From Neoarius graeffei (lineage: Eukaryota; Chordata; Actinopteri; Siluriformes; Ariidae): DNA of 64,000 bases. The notes beneath the pieces were generated by a model, which saw only the letters and a list, made by a program, of their open reading frames with translations, did no database searches and was not told the origin of the DNA. Below, one piece after another: positions 52,175 to 62,481 of this stretch (position 1 is its first letter; each line of letters opens with the position of its first letter). The stretch is taken from positions 59,598,200 to 59,662,199 of the forward strand of contig NC_083581.1 in NCBI RefSeq assembly GCF_027579695.1. Direction: 5' to 3'. The position numbers were made by a program, and so were the translations under genes.

Positions 52175-53770
52175 CAGTGGTGCTTGAAAGTTTGTGAACC
52201 CTTTAGCATTTTCTATATTTCTGCATATATATGACCTAAAACATCATCAGATTTTCACACAAGTCCTAAAAATGAAGAGAACCCAGTTAAACAAATGAGA
52301 CAAAAATATTATACTTGCTCATTTATTTATTGAGGAAAATGATCTAATATTACATATCTGTGAGTGGCAAAAGTATGTGAACCTCGAGGATTAGCAATTA
52401 ATTTGAAAGTGAAATTAGAGTCAGGTGTTTTCAATCAATGGGATGACAATCAGGTGTGATTGGGCACCCTGTTTTATTTAAAGAACAGGGATCTATCAAA
52501 GTCTGATCTTCACAACACATGTTTGTGGAAGTATATCATGGCACGAACAAAAGAGATTTCTGAGGATCTCAGAAAAAGCATTGTTGATGCTCATCAGGCT
52601 GGAAAAGGTTACAAAACCATCTCTAAAGAGTTTGGACTCCACCAATCCACAATCAGACAGATTGTGTACAAATGGAGGAAATTCAAGACCATTGTTACCC
52701 TCCTCAGGAGTGGTCAACCAACAAAGATCACTCCAAGAGCAAGGCGTGTAATAGTCGTCGAGGTCACAAAGGACCCCAGGGTAACTTCTAAGCAACTGAA
52801 GGCCTCTCTCACATTGGCTAATGTTAATGTTCATGAGTCCACCATCAGGAGAACACTGAACAACAAATGGTGTGCATGGCAAGGTTGTAAGGAGAAAGCC
52901 ACTGCTCTTCAAAATGAACATTGCTGCTCGTCTGCAGTTTGCTAAAGATCACGTGCATAAGCCAGAAGGCTATTGGAAAAATGTTTTGTGGATGGATGAG
53001 ACCAAAATAGAACTTTTTGGTTTAAATGAGAAGCGTTATGTTTGGAGAAAGGAAAATACTGCATTCCAGCATAAGAACCGTATCCCATCTGTGAAACATG
53101 GTGGTGGTAGTATCATGGTTTGGGCCTGTTTTGCTGCATCTGGGCCAGGACGGCTTGCCATCATTGATGGAGCAATGAATTCTGAATTATGCCAGCAAAT
53201 TATAAAGGAAAATGTCAGGACATCTGTCCATGAACTGAATCTCAAGAGAAGGTGGGTCATGCAGCAAGACAATGACCCTAAGCACACAAGTCATTCTACC
53301 AAAGAATGGTTAAAGAAGAATAAAGTTAATGTTTTGGAATGGCCAAGTCAATGTCCTGACTTTAATCCAATCAAAATGTTGTGGAAGGACCTGAAGCAAG
53401 CAGTTCATGTGAGGAAATCCACCAACATCCCAGAATTGAAGCTGTTCTGTATGGAGGAATGGGCTAAAATTCCTCCAAGCCGGTCTGCAGGACTGATCAA
53501 CAATTACCAGAAACGTTTCATTGCTGCACAAGGGGGTCACACCAGATACTGAAAGCAAAGGTTCACATTCTTTTGCCACTCACAGATATGTAATATTGGA
53601 TCATTTTCCTCAATAAATAAATGACCAAGTATGATATTTTTGTCTCATTTGTTTAACTGGGTTCTCTTTATCTACTTTTAGGATGTGTGAAAATCTGATG
53701 ATGTTTTAGGCCATATTAATGCAGAACTATAGAAAATTCTAAAGGGTTCACAAACTTTCAAGCACCACTG
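52175..53770 (+). mobile_element. Tc1-A transposon, complete ends
   Basis: CAGTGGTGCTTGAAAGTTTG at 52175, its inverse ending at 53770, and TA at 52173-52174 and 53771-53772. Length 1596 bp with no insertions. Transposase is frameshifted once. Confidence 0.96.
52538..53552 (+). pseudogene. Tc1-A transposase, one frameshift and a lost catalytic Glu
   Basis: It starts MARTKEISEDL at 52538. A single extra A in the run near 52865 (aacaacaaatgg, against aacaacaatgg) shifts the frame; the rest is open to GGHTRY at 53552. Motifs: WMDETKIE with the first Asp, MQQDNDPKH with the second. The Glu position reads NPIKMLW (Glu to Lys). A three-codon deletion lies before IAAQGGHTRY. Either lesion alone would inactivate it. 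Confidence 0.93.
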
Positions 53771-53772
53771 TA

Positions 53773-54321
53773 ACTTATTTTACAGGAACACACCAGCCCT
53801 ACCTATAGCAGTAATGTCTCTCATAAGTTCTTATAAATATGTTTGTAAGAGTCAAATGCAAGCTTATGTTTGACCTTGTGGTCATTTCATTTAATTCTAT
53901 TTTAATTATTACACTTAGATTTTACTGCTTAAATTCAGAATTGCATCTTTTAGCACTAACTAGGTTTTACTTTCAGACATATAGGTACTTTTGAGAGAAA
54001 TACCGTATATGTTTGGCATGGTTGAAACTGGTACAGACTGTTCTGATTGCTACTTGGTTTGGTTAGTTAAATCCTTGAGCTCTATCTTCACTTGCACATT
54101 CTGTTCTCTGTTTAATGAAGGTTACTTTGACCAGTAATATCTTTCTTCTTTTCTTAAGACTATGATCCTGACGGGTGACATAATGGTGCATAATGTCTCT
54201 CTTCTTTCATAAAGTAGTGTAGCCTAAACCAGTGATGTAATGCTTCATCACCCATTTATGTTACCCTGTCATACACAGATAACTTAGCTTCATCAATCAC
54301 ATTGTTATCATCACCATCATC

Positions 54322-54397
<76 letters not shown>

Positions 54398-54671
54398 ATA
54401 ATATGTTATATTATATGCTCATGTTTGCCCTACAATAAACTGAGAAACATCTCTGAACAGCTGTGTCTGTGTCAGTGACTGTTTCTCTTGGAAATCTGTG
54501 AGGCAGAATCTCTTAGGTGGTAGAGGTCTACATTCCTAGATCACACTTTGTCAATTTGACCTCCTTCGGTACAGACAGCTCAAAGCCTAAAAGTTTTCTG
54601 GGGGTTCATGTCTGGGATCTCCATGTGGAAGGTAAAAGAAATTTTTCTTCATTAAGTACATTGGGTTCTCT
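53773..54671. other. Unassigned sequence with a long (AT)n run
   Basis: The (AT)n run at 54327-54394 has about 34 units. No other feature is recognised. Confidence 0.5.
54327..54394. repeat. (AT)n microsatellite
   Basis: Perfect alternating AT over about 68 bp, able to form a cruciform. Confidence 0.95.
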
Positions 54672-54674
54672 TCT

Positions 54675-55040
54675 TGGTGGTGTACTGGTTTGCACTGTCA
54701 CCTCACAGCAAGAAGGTCCTGGGTTCAAGCCCAGTGGCCGACAAGGGCTTTTCTGTGTGGAGTTTACATGTTCTCCCCGCGTCTGCGTGGGTTTCCTCTG
54801 GGTGCTCCGGTTTCCCCCACAGTCCAAATACATGCAGGTTAGGCTAATTGGTGGCTCTAAATTGACCGTAGGTGGGAATGTGAATGGTTGCTTGTCCCTG
54901 TGTGTCAGCCCTGCGATGATCTGGCAACTTGTCCAGGGTGTACCCCGCCTCTCGTCCATAGTCAGCTGGGATAGGCTCCAGCTTGCCCACGACCCTGTAC
55001 AGGATAAGCGGCTACAGATAATGGATGGATGGGTGGATGG
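54675..55040 (+). mobile_element. SINE-A, GGAT tail
   Basis: The head is slightly eroded (tggtggtgtactggtttgcac). The body is complete and ends ggataagcggctacagataatggatggatgg. No clear target duplication. Confidence 0.9.
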
Positions 55041-55427
55041 ATCAGTCCTCTTCTGAAATCTGGTTATCCTAATTGCACACATACATGCATTGTATAAGTA
55101 GTCCTATAGTGTTTCCTTGGGCCAATTATTGAATGGTAGGTTCCCCCCCTCGTTATCCCAGTCACACACATACGCACATTGTATATATAGTCATATGGTG
55201 TTTCCTAGGGCTGAATGAATGAGACTGTGATTTGTCTGATTTGTCCAAGTTATTCTTATCTGCGAGTGTTTCTGGGAATAAGAAGGTCGTTGAGTCTTAC
55301 TTCACCATGTATATTCTAAAGCTGCTATATACTGTGTGGATATGGTCACAATGGTGTTCCCTGAGACAGGTTGAGAGGTTTATACACTCTAAGCTGAGAA
55401 TTATCTCCAAATATTATAATTTGTTGA

Positions 55428-55509
55428 TTCGCCCGTAGTCAGCTGGGATAGGCTCCAGCTTGCCTGCGACCCTGTAGAAGGATGAAGCGGCTAGAGATAA
55501 TGAGATGAG
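55428..55509 (+). mobile_element. SINE-A, strongly 5'-truncated (82 bp)
   Basis: It starts ttcgcccgtagtcagc and ends gagataatgagatgag. Exact 12-bp target duplication ataatttgttga at 55416-55427 and 55510-55521. Confidence 0.92.
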
Positions 55510-55521
55510 ATAATTTGTTGA

Positions 55522-56565
55522 AATTTTCATCTCACTCCGCTGAGGACATTTTCCTCCTTTGTGCTTTGTCTTTTGTGTGTGTCAAAATGGGTGGAAGTGG
55601 TCAGTCTAAGAACAAATATAGGACTCTAAATTAATTCATGTATGACAAGGTCATTTTGTGGAACCTTTCATTGATAATTTGATCGGATGGACAGATGGTC
55701 AAGTCAACCTGAGTAAATTTTGATGAGAGCTATTTTTTTTAAGCAATAGTTTGATGGTACATGATAAGCTACCATGGCTGTGCTCATAAGAAAAAGGTTG
55801 ATACGGGTAACACTGACAGAGAAAAGAAGAACTCAAAAAGTGTAAAGTTGACTAAATATGTAAATGCGTGTGTGCAGGCTTCACTGCCCCCTTCAGCCCC
55901 ACTGTGTTAAAAATATCTATGAGTTTTATTCAACACAAACTTTAATGTTTGAACAGTTAAGAATAAATTTCAATCTGCTTCTGATCTCTCTCAAGTAACA
56001 GGTGTTAAACAACCTCAAAACTGCACCAAATGAGCATTCTTCAGATGGTAGGCATTTTCCTATGCTTTTCAAAGCAATCTTTTTAAATAACTTGCTTCCT
56101 GAAAATGCTGAGAATTTCCACTGCCTTTCAGTAAAAAATTTCCAGTAAAAAAAAAAAAGACTTGAAACAGATGTGAGACACATTTGCAGCAGAGCTTCAC
56201 ATATGGTTGAAATGAGTGTCCATCAAAAAGTGTACTGTCCAGGAAACCAGTTTTAGAAATACACTATATTCTGTCTTCTCACCACAAGTAACATGCCCAG
56301 TATAGGACCAGTAGTTCTGAAATTCTGCACAGTTAATTTCCATCTCAAAGGGTAATTTTTGACAGCAGAGAAACAAAAATCTGGGGTTTGATTTTTGGAC
56401 TATTGTGGACCCGAAATGTCTACCCTGATTTGTGAAAGTCCTTATAAAGGCATCTAATCTCCTTTGAATCTAGTCAAACGGTAGATACTTTTTCTTCAGC
56501 ATAAGAGCCACTCTTCAAGGTAAACAGCTATCTAATATTAGGTAATATCTAATGTTGCATAGCAA
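55522..56565. other. Unassigned sequence
   Basis: No gene or repeat recognised. An A-run lies at 56148-56158. Confidence 0.45.
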
Positions 56566-56888
56566 GGCACGGTGGTGCAGTGGTTAGCACTGTTGCCTTC
56601 TGGGTTTGAGCTCTGCAGCCTTTCTGTGTGGAGTTTGCATGTTCTCCTTGTGCCTGTGTGGATTTACTTTGGGTGCTCTGGTTTCCTCCCACAGTCTAAA
56701 GACATGCAGATTAGTTAATATGGCTACTTTAAATTGCCCATTGGTGTTTGAGTGGTTGTCTGTCTCTCTCTGTTGGTCTTGCAATGGATTGGCAGCCCTT
56801 CCAGGATGTACCCCGCCTCTTGCCTGATGTTGGCTCAGCTTCCCTGCATCCTGCAATGGATAAGCAGTATAGAAAATGAGTGAATGAA
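56566..56888 (+). mobile_element. Diverged SINE-A relative with a (TGAA)n end
   Basis: Head aaggcacggtggtgcagtggttag, shortened B box region, body with agacatgcagattagttaa and aggatgtaccccgcctctt. It ends agtatagaaaatgagtgaatgaac. It is more diverged and about 50 bp shorter than the other copies. An approximate direct repeat (gttgcatagca / cattgtatagca) may be the target duplication. Confidence 0.8.
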
Positions 56889-57112
56889 CATTGTATAGCA
56901 TTCTAAAAGTCCTTGCATCAATACTTTCCATGTCTGTGCCGAAACACTGCAAACATTTTGCATTATTGTAATTAATTCTGCAGAGCTGCATAGCCAGAAG
57001 CAATCTGGTTCGGAAGCATGAAATAAAACCAGAAAGGATGTACCAGTCAGTAATAAATACATACTATGTTAACTAAAGTGTAATGATGTAGTAACAAGTT
57101 ATGGTTTTATCT

Positions 57113-57455
57113 GCACACACCAGGATCTGGTCTTTCCAGGAAGTCTCCTGTCCCAGTACTACCCAGCTCTTTGAGGTGCATGGGTACGGCACTGATCTCC
57201 GTTTCTATAGCCTTTGGCCTCTTGCCTATTATTTTAACTGGGGTTACAGTGGGGTGCTAGTCGTCTGCTAACCGTAAGAGTTTGACTCCCTACTCGCATC
57301 TGTATTGCAGCGTGCCTTGCCAGATGGCAGTAGGTACCATTTTTATGATGAAATAAAACCAGAAAGGATGTACCAGTCCCAACTGCGAGTAGAACTCATG
57401 ATCTCCCGGTCAAGAGGCAGACACGCTAACCACTAGGCCAGCTTGCAGTTGGCCT
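57113..57455 (-). mobile_element. SINE-B with internal filler sequence
   Basis: The minus-strand head (agctggcctagtggttagcgtg, gagttctactcgc) and body match 10646-10966; it extends further 3' with a ctcaaagagctgggtagtactgg segment. A stretch of about 30 bp at 57349-57378 does not belong to the SINE. It copies aaataaaaccagaaaggatg and following bases from 57022-57050. Confidence 0.8.
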
Positions 57456-57650
57456 GCATAGTATAAAATATTAGATACTGAAATCATTACACATAGTCAA
57501 CATATTAGTTTATTTTTATGATTAGTAATTATCGATGAACAACAGTTGTAACACTTGATTATTTACTGCTAAATTAGTAAGTCCTTAATTAAATATTAAA
57601 TAAGGAACATTATTGTAAAATTTTTGCAACAGTGCTGATAGTTTTAAGTA

Positions 57651-59257
57651 CAACCCCGATTCCAAAAAAGTTGGGACAAAGTACAAATTGTAAAAAAAAA
57701 AATGGAATGCAATGATGTGGAAATTTCAAAATTCCATATTTTATTCAGAATAGAACATAGATGACATATCAAATGTTTAAACTGAGAAAATGTATCATTT
57801 AAAGAGAAAAATTAGGTGATTTTAAATTTCATGACAACAACACATCTCAAAAAAGTTGGGACAAGGCCATGTTTACCACTGTGAGACATCCTCTTTTCTC
57901 TTTACAACAGTCTGTAAACGTCTGGGGACTGAGGAGACAAGTTGCTCAAGTTTAGGGATAGGAATGTTAACCCATTCTTGTCTAATGTAGGATTCTAGTT
58001 GCTCAACTGTCTTAGGTCTTTTTTGTCGTATCTTCCGTTTTATGATGCGCCAAATTTTTTCTATGGGTGAAAGATCTGGACTGCAGGTTGGCCAGTTCAG
58101 TACCCGGACCCTTCTTCTACGCAGCCATGATGCTGTAATTGATGCAGTATGTGGTTTGGCATTGTCATGTTGGAAAATGCAAGGTCTTCCCTGAAAGAGA
58201 CATCGTCTGGATGGGAGCAAATGTTGCTCTAGAACCTGGACATACCTTTCAGCATTGATGGTGTCTTTCCAGATGTGTAAGCTGCCCATGCCACATGCAC
58301 TAATGCAACCCCATACCATCAGAGATGCAGGCTTCTGAACTGAGCGCTGATAACAACTTGGGTTGTCCTTCTCCTCTTTAGTCCGAATGACACGGCGTCC
58401 CTGATTTCCATAAAGAACTTCAAATTTTGATTCATCTGACCACAGAACAGTTTTCCACTTTGCCACAGTCCATTTTAAATGAGCCTTGGCCCAGAGAAGA
58501 TGTCTGCGTTTCTGGATCATGTTTAGATACAGCTTCTTCTTTGAACTATAGAGTTTTAGCTGGCAACGGTGGATGGCACGATGAATTGTGTTCACAGATA
58601 ATGTTCTCTGGAAATATTCCTGAGCCCATTTTGTGATTTCCAATACAGAAGCATGCCTGTATGTGATGCAGTGCCGTCTAAGGGCCCGAAGATCACGGGC
58701 ACCCAGTATGGTTTTCCGGCCTTGACCCTTACGCACAGAGATTCTTCCAGATTCTCTGAATCTTTTGATGATATTATGCACTGTAGATGATGATATGTTC
58801 AAACTCTTTGCAATTTTACACTGTCGAACTCCTTTCTGATATTGCTCCACTACTTGTCGGTGCAGAATTAGGGGGATCGGTGATCCTCTTCCCATCTTTA
58901 CTTCTGAGAGCCGCTGCCAGTCCAAGATGCTCCTTTTATACCCAGTCATGTTAATGACCTATTGCCAATTGACCTAATGAGTTGCAATTTGGTCCTCCAG
59001 CTGTTCCTTTTTTGTACCTTTAACTTTTCCAGCCTCTTATTGCCCCTGTCCCAACTTTTTTGAGATGTGTTGCTGTCATGAAATTTCAAATGAGCCAATA
59101 TTTGGCATGAAATTTCAAAATGTCTCTCTTTCTACATTTGATATGTTGTCTATGTTCTATTGTGAATACAATATCAGTTTTTGAGATTTGTAAATTATTG
59201 CATTCCATTTTTATTTACAATTTGTACTTTGTCCCAACTTCTTTGGAATCAGGGTTG
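57651..59257 (-). mobile_element. Tc1-C transposon with intact transposase
   Basis: Ends CAACCCCGATTCCAAAAAAG (57651) and the inverse of CAACCCTGATTCC (ending 59257); TA at 57649-57650 on the left, CA on the right. Length 1607 bp. Each TIR of about 200 bp has the aaaagttgggaca direct repeat at its outer and inner end (57666 and 57850; 59045 and 59230), the IR/DR layout of active Tc1 elements. No insertion interrupts it. Confidence 0.96.
57873..58949 (-). CDS. Tc1-C transposase, uninterrupted 358-codon ORF
   Basis: A DNA transposase for cut-and-paste movement at TA sites. The first ATG is at 58949 ([11 protein letters not shown]). An internal ATG at 58895 ([11 protein letters not shown]) gives the length more usual for the family (340 residues) and may be the real start. 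The paired-like DNA-binding region is [19 protein letters not shown], with a GRKT AT-hook-like segment after it. Catalytic residues: WSDESKF (first Asp), FQHDNAKPH (second Asp) and SPDLSPIE (Glu), 34 residues apart. The W-W-P context ([11 protein letters not shown]) is normal. No stop, frameshift or missing residue is seen. Confidence 0.93.
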   Translation of the reverse strand: MTGYKRSILDWQRLSEVKMGRGSPIPLILHRQVVEQYQKGVRQCKIAKSLNISSSTVHNIIKRFRESGRISVRKGQGRKTILGARDLRALRRHCITYRHASVLEITKWAQEYFQRTLSVNTIHRAIHRCQLKLYSSKKKLYLNMIQKRRHLLWAKAHLKWTVAKWKTVLWSDESKFEVLYGNQGRRVIRTKEEKDNPSCYQRSVQKPASLMVWGCISACGMGSLHIWKDTINAERYVQVLEQHLLPSRRCLFQGRPCIFQHDNAKPHTASITASWLRRRRVRVLNWPTCSPDLSPIEKIWRIIKRKIRQKRPKTVEQLESYIRQEWVNIPIPKLEQLVSSVPRRLQTVVKRKEDVSQW

Positions 59258-61170
59258 CAGATTCAGCACAAATGCTTTGAAATCAAACAGACAAACATCC
59301 TGAAGTCTTTGCCATTGGACTAATTTCAACTTTCTATTTTGCATTCTTTTACAGAAGTTAAAGATTTTCCAGACACGGCTCATGGACTTGTTCAAGATGT
59401 ACTTGAACTCTCCCTTTTTCTGTTTCTCTGTCTCACAGTCACTCAATTCAGTTCAGTTCAGAGTGTGAGACATTGCCTATGCAAGGCTCTGCACCAACAC
59501 TACTGGCAGCTTCTACTGCAATTTCCTTAGTGGCTGTAGACTAAAAGAAAACTGGAAGCCCTGCCATGGTAGGACACAACATTTCCACATAAACTATGCT
59601 TCATCTAGCATTTACTTTGGAACCGTGCAATACTGTAACTGGTTGCAATAAGTAATCAGCTATTTTTGAAAAGTTTGTGAAAAATACAGCACAGACAGGT
59701 ATCTCTTAGGTTTGCTCCCTCATCCCCAAAGGCTATGTAGGATTTTAGAAAGACTCTCCTTGCCACTATTAGACCTGCTCTGAGTGCTTGGGTGTGGTTA
59801 GCGGAGTCTGAATAATTTAATAAATCTGATATGGATGCTCTCATTAGCTAGGAGTTATAACAGCAAGTCTGTAAATAATCACAGCTGATGATAATACAGA
59901 CATTGTCCCCATTAAATCCAACAATTAGAAGCCTTACATAAACTCTTAGGCTTGAAAAGCGGTATTAGACGATATAAATAATACAGCATGTAGCACATTA
60001 ATGCCTAGCAGCTACATGCTAGAAAAACACAATGTTTTCTTTTCTCTCATTGATCAAATTTATGAGCACTGGCAGCACAAGTGAGCACAACAGCATGCGT
60101 TTTTGTGTCTCTTTCAACATGGATCCAATGTTGGAGATGAATAAACTCTGCAAAATCTGCCTTTCCATCTTGGTTCCAAAAACACCCTTGATGACGTTTA
60201 TGACATCAACTCACTCATCCTCCAAACTATTACCTTTGAAGCATCTATTCCGGTGATAACTAAAGGAGATGCTTTTGGAAGCACTTCATAAATGCAGATC
60301 ATAAAGAAGATCCCAAAACCCCACCACCAGAAGTGGATTTTATTGTATTTGTGAGGATAGTATTCTTGAGCTGGCTGGAGCATGGACTAATAAATATGAG
60401 GAACATTTCTTCCTCTGTGATCACCCTGAGGGTTACATATCCATGGAAAAGACAGATAGGATCCTGGGTTTCTTCCAACACTAAAACTCTGTGAGGTCTG
60501 CAACTTTAATTCTGGATTTAGCCTGATCACTGACTAAAGCTTCTCAAAGCATGTGAATGGAGAATCCTGGAGAAAGCACTATCTACTGAGGCAAAATGTG
60601 TGCCAAAAAGCCCTGGCCATCCACAATGAACCTCCACATGACTAAGCCAGGGCAACTGGCAGGATGCTTTGAGTATGCATGTTCAAACATAGTTTGGTGA
60701 CAAGGTTTTTTTTTTCTTCCCACTAAGCTAAAATTCATAAAGTGACATGGATTTTTACAAGCCATTAAGTATGTGTTTTGAGTAGAAGCTGAAAAGTTCT
60801 TTTTTTTCTGACAAGAAGGATAAGGTTTCACTGGGGATTCTGGTTTATTTTGGTTAAAAGATGACAATTTACTGGAAAGTATATCAGCAACAAGATATTT
60901 AAGTTGGAGGCAATATAACTGCTAAGAACAACCTGTCAATACATACTTTCTTAGGTTTGGAAACATTCAAATATTGTAGAACAGTTTAAAATGATGTATA
61001 CTATTTGTCTCGATAACTATGACTACTTATGCTGGAGTGTAGAACTTAGGTTTTGGCTAGCCAGGTGTAAATACACTTGCAGTATAATGCAGAGCTCTCA
61101 TTTATTTTACTGGTTGTCTAATTCATTTGTATTAAGTGACCTGACACATCACGAAGGAAACATTTTTTAA
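59258..61170. other. Unassigned sequence
   Basis: About 1.9 kb without a recognised mobile element. A 63-codon open stretch at 60019-60210 on the minus strand is described separately. The rest shows nothing I can support. Confidence 0.4.
60019..60210 (-). other. Open stretch of unknown origin, possible decayed exon
   Basis: Between an in-frame TGA at 60211-60213 and a TAG at 60019-60021 the minus strand reads 63 codons. It is amphipathic and hydrophobic (VIKGVFGTKMERQILQSLF, then MLLCSLVLPVLINLINERK). Codons before the TGA also look coding-like (NSLEDE). I do not recognise a family. It may be chance. Confidence 0.25.
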
Positions 61171-61182
61171 TAGGTCAAACAT

Positions 61183-62088
61183 CTATCCATTATCCATAAC
61201 CGCTTATCCTGTGCAGGGTCGCGAGCAAGCTGGAGCCTATCCCAGCTGACTATGGGTGAAAAGCAGGGTACACCCTGGACAAGTCACCAGGTCATCGCAG
61301 GACTGACACAGAGACAAACAACCATTCACACTCACGGTCAATTTAGAGCCACCAATTAGCCTAACCTGCATGTCTTTGGACTGTGGGGGAAACCGGAGCA
61401 CCCGGAGGAAGCCCACACATGCCCCTTTTCCACCAAAGCAGTTCCAGGGCTGGTTCGGGGCCAGTGCTTAGTTTGGAACCGGGTTTTCTGTTTCCACTGA
61501 CAAAGAACTGGCTCTGGGGCCAGAAAAACCGGTTCTAGGCTAGCACCAACTCTCTGCTGGGCCAGAGGAAAGAACCGCTTACGTCAGCGGGGGGGCAGAG
61601 TTGTTAAGACCAACAACAATAACTGCGAAAGATCGCCATTTTTAAGCGACGAGAAGCAGCAGCTGTACAAATACAAAGTCATCCATTATTATTATTATTA
61701 TTATTGTTGCTGCTGCTGCTTCTTCCGTGTTGTTTTTGCTTCGATATTCGCGCCAAGGTTTATGCAAACGTAGCGACGTAACTGATGTATACAGTGACGT
61801 AATGACGTATACAACGACGTAACTGACGTATACAGCGACGTAATGACGTGGCTCCGCTTAGCACTGCGAGCTATGGAAAAGCAAATTGGTTCTCAGCTGG
61901 CTCGCAAGTTGAACGAGTTGTGAACCAGCACCAGCCCCGAACCAGCCCTGGAACTGATTTGGTGGAAAGGGGGTAACAGACACAGGGAGAACATGCAAAC
62001 TCCACATGGAAAGACCCCTGTTGGCCTTGAACCCAGAACCTTCTTGCTGTGAGGCAACAGTGCTACCCACTACACCATCATGCTGCCC
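61183..62088 (-). mobile_element. SINE-A split by a Harbinger-like MITE
   Basis: The tail side is at 61183-61419, the head side at 61976-62088. Target duplication taggtcaaacat (61171-61182) and taggttaaacat (62089-62100), one mismatch in 12. The 3' end (ggataagcggttatggataatgg) places it with the GGAT-tailed group. Confidence 0.92.
61420..61975. mobile_element. Harbinger-like MITE, 556 bp, with TGACGT array
   Basis: Termini TGCCCCTTTTCCACCAAA and, inverted, TACCCCCTTTCCACCAAA. The subterminal cagttccagggctggttcgg is also inverted. aca flanks both ends (61417-61419 and 61976-61978), a 3-bp duplication. No transposase. The interior has an (att)n(gct)n patch (61686-61720) and about four tandem units of roughly 20 bp built on gacgtaa and gacgtatac (61770-61850). 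Confidence 0.85.
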
Positions 62089-62271
62089 TAGGTTAAACAT
62101 TTAACTGCTTTTGTTTGACTGCTACAAGTGCTCCAGTCACAGCCACTAATGGAGTTGTAAATGTGATCCAAGGCTTGTCCAATATGTCAATATGAAAACA
62201 TTTCAAAAGTCTGGTGAGTGGGTTTTTCATGTTTAATAGTATATCAGCTCTTTTTTGTTTTAATCTTATTT

Positions 62272-62335
62272 AATTCAGAATCAGAATTACTTTATTAATC
62301 CCCGGAGGGAAATTCAAACTTGCTACCAAGCTCCT
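62272..62335 (-). repeat. LINE 3'-end relic
   Basis: The stretch cagaattactttattaatcc ccggagggaaattc resembles the 3' terminus of Rex1-type LINEs (compare actttattgatccctttggg at 62520). It is a short fragment only. Confidence 0.5.
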
Positions 62336-62481
62336 GAATCAGAGAAGAAATAAACATGTCTAAAAATAGAAGATAAAATCTTCTGAAGAAAGAATAAATA
62401 AAATAAATTTAAATAAGTTCAATAACTTAAGTAAAAGCAAAATGAAGTGATTTTATATGCAATGATTCCTATATTACATAT

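Noticed and set aside
60198..60481. Overlapping minus-strand frames of about 60 codons (60198-60383, 60299-60481)
   Set aside because: No domain is recognised and they are in different phases; I kept only the separate stretch at 60019-60210 as a weak candidate.
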